Part shown: piece after piece, positions 60,278 through 64,000 of the stretch
How the letters are laid out: every line of letters begins with the position of its first letter
Numbering within the stretch: position 1 is the first letter of the stretch
Assembly: GCA_965220775.1 (NCBI GenBank)
Contig: OZ244845.1
Span: forward strand, 1,798,001-1,862,000
Length of the DNA: 64,000 nucleotides
Reading direction: 5' to 3'
From: G963664835 sp965220775
GTDB lineage: Bacteria > Chloroflexota > UBA6077 > FW602-bin22 > JBCLEL01
Translations under genes and position numbers: made by a program
The notes under the pieces: model-generated
What the model was told of the DNA's origin: nothing
Seen by the model: the letters and a program-made list of their open reading frames with translations, nothing else
The model's database searches: none

Positions 60278-62935
60278 GTGGCGTGGAAATCATCCCCAGA
60301 ATCTAGTGACGAGATCCGATCCGCCTTCTTGGATTATTTTGCGGAGCGGAGTCATCAGATAGTGTCCAGCTCATCGTTGGTTCCCATTGGGGACCCGACG
60401 CTGCTATTCGTGAACGCAGGCATGGTTCAATTCAAGGACGTATTCCTGGGTTCTGAGCGCCGTCCTTACATCCGGGCGACCACCTCGCAGAAGTGCGTGC
60501 GCGCCGGCGGCAAGCACAACGATCTTGACGAAGTTGGGCACACGGCTCGCCATCATACGTTTTTCGAAATGCTGGGCAATTTTTCATTCGGTGACTATTT
60601 CAAACGCGAAGCAATCGGATTTGCATGGGAGTTCGTTACGGATGTCGTTAATCTGCCCAAAGAGAGCCTTTGGGCGACGATATTCGAGGATGACCAAGAG
60701 GCTCATCTACTGTGGCAAGAAGTTGCCGGAATGCCGGCCGAACGCATCGTTCGGCTTGGCGAGAAGGACAACTTCTGGGCAATGGGCGACACCGGTCCAT
60801 GCGGTCCATGCTCCGAAATCATGCTCGACCGCGGAGTAAATCTCAGATGTGACGCCCCGGAATGTGGCATCGGCAAGTGCGACTGCGACCGTTGGCTTGA
60901 GATTTGGAATCTAGTCTTCATGCAGTACGACTGCGACAAGAACGGGAAGCTGATACCACTCCCGCAGCCCAGTATCGACACCGGTATGGGTCTGGAGCGC
61001 GTGGCGTCGGTCGTTCAGAACGTTGCTTCTAACTGGGATACAGACCTGTTCCGCCCGATTATTCGCACGGTCGAAGAGCTTTCCGGACGAACATATGAGT
61101 CGGACGGTCGAGGCTTCTCACACCGAGTGATTGCCGACCACGTTCGCGCATCCACGTTCTTGATCGGCGACGGCGTCTTACCGAGCAATGAAGGACGCGG
61201 ATACGTCCTACGGCGTATTTTACGAAGAGCGATCCGGCTGGGACGAACCATAGGGGTTGAGCGACCGTTTCTAGGCGAAATATCGGAATCAGTCATCCAG
61301 ACAATGGGGCGTGCCTATCCGGAGCTCCAACAGAGACGCGAGTTCATTTTGCGGGCAATTGAGGGTGAAGAGGATCGTTTCAAAGGTACTTTGACCCATG
61401 GCATGAACGAATTAGGAGCTCTGATCGATAACGTGAGAAAAAGTGGCGGCGATACTTTGATGGGCGAAGACGCTTTTCGCCTTCACGACACCTTTGGTTT
61501 TCCGAAGGAGTTGACCGCCGAGTTGGTCGCCGAAGCCGGGTTGAAGCTTGATGAGTCAGGGTTCGCCAAGGCGATGGAACGGCAGCGAGGAATAGCGCGT
61601 GCGGCGTCAAAGTTCGCCGAGGCCGGCGATGGAGACTCTAAAGAGTTGAGGTCGTTAGAGGAAAGTAGCGAGTTCGTTGGCTACGATGTCGATGAGTCCG
61701 AATCTAGAATTGTGGCGATCCTTGCGGACGATCGGCGGGTCGAACGGGCAAGCCCGGGCGAGACCATAACTCTGGTACTTCAAAGGACGCCTTTCTACGC
61801 CGAAGCCGGAGGTCAGATCGGTGACACCGGCTCGGTTATCGGAGCGCGTGGCCGGGCAGAAGTGTTGGATACTCAGCGGCCGATCGACGGTGTAATCGTC
61901 CACCAGGCGAGGCTCATCGAAGGCGAGCTCGTTGAGGGCGAAAACGTGATCGCCGGGATTGACTCCGAGAGGCGGCAACGAATTCGGCGTCACCATTCTG
62001 CCACGCATCTGCTGCATAGGGCTTTGCGAGAGCTGTTAGGGCAGCACGTGCATCAAGCCGGCTCCCTGGTTGCTCCCGATCGCCTGCGATTCGATTTTAC
62101 TCATGTGGCACCGGTTCAGCCGGGGCAAATTGCGGAAATCGAGACCGTGATAAATCGACAAATCAGGCTCGATCAGCCTGTAATTGCCATCAACACGACA
62201 TACGAAGATGCGATCAAATCCGGCGCTATGGCGCTTTTCGGCGAAAAATACGGCGATGCCGTGCGAATGCTGGAGATAGGCGATTTCAGTCGCGAGCTGT
62301 GTGGAGGCACCCACGTCAATAGAACGGGCGAAATCGGCAATTTCCTAATCAGGTCGGAAACTGCCGTAGGCTCCGGCGTACGACGAATTGAGGCCTTGGC
62401 CGGCGACGCCGCCGATCTGTTCGTTCGCGACCGACTGAGTTTGCTGGACCAATTGACCGACCAACTCGGTGGTCAACCCTTAACCCGCCTGCAGAATATC
62501 CAAGATGAGCTCAACGACTTGAAGCGTGAGCTTGAGAGAGTTCAGCGCGAACAAGCTTCATCCTGGGTGAACAAACTGGCTTCCCAGGCTAAGTCCGTCG
62601 ATGGCTTGAAAGTCGTCGCGGCCAAGGTAGATGTCGGTAGCTTTGCCGAAATACGCGGGCTTGGCGATCTCCTGCGGGACCGACTCGGAGAATCTGTACT
62701 GGTTCTGGCCGGTTCCGTTGACGACCGGCCCGGCTTTGTCGGGATGGTTTCGCCCAGTGTTCGATTGCACGCCGGGCGCTTGGTCAATAACGTAGCCTCG
62801 ATTGCGGGAGGGAGAGGTGGCGGGCGTCCTGATGTTGCACAGGCCGGAGGCGGGGACGTAACAAAGATTGATGAGGCTCTTGCCGAGGTGCCGAAGATCG
62901 TGGAGAAGATGCTTGAGAGGGAGGGAAGGCGGTGA
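60278..62935 (+). CDS. alaS: Alanyl-tRNA synthetase
   Basis: Charges tRNA-Ala. The 885 residues have the class II catalytic core with FVNAGMVQFKDVFLG, TSQKCVRAGGKHNDLDEVG, HHTFFEMLGNFSFGDYFK and DTGMGLERVASV; a tRNA-recognition helical domain; the editing domain with HHSATHLLHRALRELLG and CGGTHVNRTGEIG (zinc-binding His and Cys); then a C-terminal coiled coil and DHHA1-type C-Ala domain ending GGRGGGRPDVAQAGG. Length is standard. Start GTG 60278. It precedes the baseplate-J-like gene by 18 bases. Confidence 0.98.
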   Translation: MAWKSSPESSDEIRSAFLDYFAERSHQIVSSSSLVPIGDPTLLFVNAGMVQFKDVFLGSERRPYIRATTSQKCVRAGGKHNDLDEVGHTARHHTFFEMLGNFSFGDYFKREAIGFAWEFVTDVVNLPKESLWATIFEDDQEAHLLWQEVAGMPAERIVRLGEKDNFWAMGDTGPCGPCSEIMLDRGVNLRCDAPECGIGKCDCDRWLEIWNLVFMQYDCDKNGKLIPLPQPSIDTGMGLERVASVVQNVASNWDTDLFRPIIRTVEELSGRTYESDGRGFSHRVIADHVRASTFLIGDGVLPSNEGRGYVLRRILRRAIRLGRTIGVERPFLGEISESVIQTMGRAYPELQQRREFILRAIEGEEDRFKGTLTHGMNELGALIDNVRKSGGDTLMGEDAFRLHDTFGFPKELTAELVAEAGLKLDESGFAKAMERQRGIARAASKFAEAGDGDSKELRSLEESSEFVGYDVDESESRIVAILADDRRVERASPGETITLVLQRTPFYAEAGGQIGDTGSVIGARGRAEVLDTQRPIDGVIVHQARLIEGELVEGENVIAGIDSERRQRIRRHHSATHLLHRALRELLGQHVHQAGSLVAPDRLRFDFTHVAPVQPGQIAEIETVINRQIRLDQPVIAINTTYEDAIKSGAMALFGEKYGDAVRMLEIGDFSRELCGGTHVNRTGEIGNFLIRSETAVGSGVRRIEALAGDAADLFVRDRLSLLDQLTDQLGGQPLTRLQNIQDELNDLKRELERVQREQASSWVNKLASQAKSVDGLKVVAAKVDVGSFAEIRGLGDLLRDRLGESVLVLAGSVDDRPGFVGMVSPSVRLHAGRLVNNVASIAGGRGGGRPDVAQAGGGDVTKIDEALAEVPKIVEKMLEREGRR

Positions 62936-62953
62936 GAGAAGCACGCCCGATGG

Positions 62954-64000
62954 GTGGAAGTGGCGGATAGCAAGACATACACTGTTCATCTAGAGCCGGA
63001 CCAGAATCTCCAGGAGATTCGCGCCAAGGTAGAATCGCTCCCTGAAGGTCACGTGATCTTGCTGGCGCCAAGTGGTAGCCGGGTCCTTCGCAACGTAGCC
63101 GCAATGCGATTGGTCCGTCGCACGGTGTCGACGGAATGGACCGTGGCAATCGTCTCGCCAGATTCCGAGATTCAGTCCTCTGGACGGCGAGCCGGATTGA
63201 GTGTTCACCGATCGTTTGGCCAAGCCAGCCATGCAATCGCCACCCGCCAGTATGTCCGACATGGAGCCGGCTTGGGATTAGCCGGAATCGGATTGGCGAG
63301 CGCAACCGGTCTGGGGATTGCGATGCTCATCGCGGCAGTCTTCGTGTTTGGTACCTGGACCGAGGTAACGCTAGAGCCGATGTCTCGACAGGTAGAGGGA
63401 AAGCTAACCCTGGATTTAACCTATGATTCGCCCGCCGAACCGGGAGGTGTTCCTGCGCGAGAACACACAAAAATACTCGAACTTGGACAACAAGTCGTAA
63501 CGACGGGCGTCCGTCGGCAGGTACTGCGACAGGCGGAAGGCGTAGTGACGTTCGCCAATCGGCGCCAGCAAGCGATGACGATTCCGGCCGGCACGTCGGT
63601 TTGGAGCGAGTCGGGCGTTCGTTTCTTCACAAGTGCTCCAGTCGACCTCCCGGTCGGGATCAACAGCAAGATCAAAGTCAACGTCATTGCTGAAGAACAA
63701 GGGGAATTGGGAAATCTACCTCGCTTGAGTATCACTAAAGTCGATGAAAAGTTCGTCGATGTTGTTTCTGTGTTCAACGAAGAGGCTACCCACGGCGGTG
63801 GCGTGTTTTCGGTGAGTATTGTAACTGCGAACGATATGGCAATTTTGCGTTCGAGTGTTTTGGAAATGGCGCGCCAGGAAGCTACCGCCGAAATCGTGTC
63901 AATGCATGACTCCGATGCGATGGCAATCCTAGCTCTCAGCAAACTGAGCGTCATCGACGAGCAGTTCAGCCATGAGTTGGGGGAAGAGGGTAAGAAACTA
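62954..64000 (+). CDS. Membrane-anchored baseplate J/gp47-like protein (partial, C-terminus off the window)
   Basis: Open from GTG 62954 (or GTG 62960) to the right edge, 349 residues, so incomplete. The N-terminal 80 residues are a cytoplasmic alpha/beta segment (TYTVHLEPDQNLQEIRAKVESL, HVILLAPSGSRVLRN), then a single helix (about 120-140) and an outer part with VTTGVRRQVLRQAEGVVTFANRRQ, MTIPAGTSVWSESGVRFFTS and EEATHGGGVFSVSIVTANDM. The AGTSVW...FFTS and V-GGGxxxVS patterns match baseplate J/gp47-like domains also seen in non-phage membrane proteins of Chloroflexota and Actinobacteria. Role unknown; cell-envelope rather than phage is favoured by the housekeeping neighbours. Confidence 0.65.
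   Translation, partial: MEVADSKTYTVHLEPDQNLQEIRAKVESLPEGHVILLAPSGSRVLRNVAAMRLVRRTVSTEWTVAIVSPDSEIQSSGRRAGLSVHRSFGQASHAIATRQYVRHGAGLGLAGIGLASATGLGIAMLIAAVFVFGTWTEVTLEPMSRQVEGKLTLDLTYDSPAEPGGVPAREHTKILELGQQVVTTGVRRQVLRQAEGVVTFANRRQQAMTIPAGTSVWSESGVRFFTSAPVDLPVGINSKIKVNVIAEEQGELGNLPRLSITKVDEKFVDVVSVFNEEATHGGGVFSVSIVTANDMAILRSSVLEMARQEATAEIVSMHDSDAMAILALSKLSVIDEQFSHELGEEGKKL

Overview
The window looks like chromosomal DNA of an uncultured member of the Chloroflexota, possibly the SAR202/Dehalococcoidia side. Three things point there: a Tat-type lipoprotein solute-binding protein with a long Val-Glu-Lys repeat stalk (1548-3101), a broad set of sugar-oxidising dehydrogenases beside ABC transporters, and heavy use of TTG starts. 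The assignment is an inference and no rRNA or tRNA gene is present to test it. G+C looks moderate (mid-50s %, by eye). No CRISPR array, intact transposase or phage block was seen.

Layout. 1-8002: a carbohydrate ABC transporter (binding protein and two permeases, minus strand) diverges from a 991-residue clan GH-D glycosidase and an SDR oxidoreductase; a second SDR lies opposite. 8122-13511: a minus-strand housekeeping run nadK-recN-Nudix-acpS-nnr. 13855-18611: a large membrane protein, a methyltransferase and pcm. 18625-22614: primary-type sigma factor, a FIST sensor protein and a zinc alcohol dehydrogenase. 22945-26647: amidohydrolase, bicupin, a small membrane protein and glutathione-independent formaldehyde dehydrogenase. 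26807-27097: a non-coding element with inverted-repeat ends. 27340-30212: a tungstate transporter tupABC, then a DinB protein. 31115-32239: a repeat-rich gap with nested direct duplications.

32240-40535 is a complete cytochrome c maturation (System I) locus: two thioredoxin-like proteins, ccmE (Cys type), ccmF, ccmH, a CcmI-like zinc-ribbon protein, an unrecognised exported protein, ccmA, ccmB, ccmC and a 51-residue CcmD. Then come a family 4 uracil-DNA glycosylase (40805-41407), an overlapping pair of genes I do not recognise (41436-43159), an SDR and a GH36 alpha-galactosidase (43192-46169), purH, a histidine kinase/response regulator pair, a HAD phosphatase and a 1.3 kb gap with several stem-loops.

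52854-64000: a membrane-anchored J-like protein whose HPD motif reads DPD, the shikimate genes aroF-aroA-aroC (minus strand), a small membrane protein, larB-larC, alaS and the start of a membrane-anchored baseplate-J-like protein cut by the window end.

Functionally the window combines uptake and breakdown of (probably galactose-containing) glycosides and oxidation of the sugars, tungstate uptake beside C1 oxidation, assembly of c-type cytochromes, and core metabolism. The least explained parts are the 41436-43159 pair, the exported protein inside the ccm locus, the J-like protein, and the repeat gaps at 26807-27097, 31115-32239 and 51548-52853.
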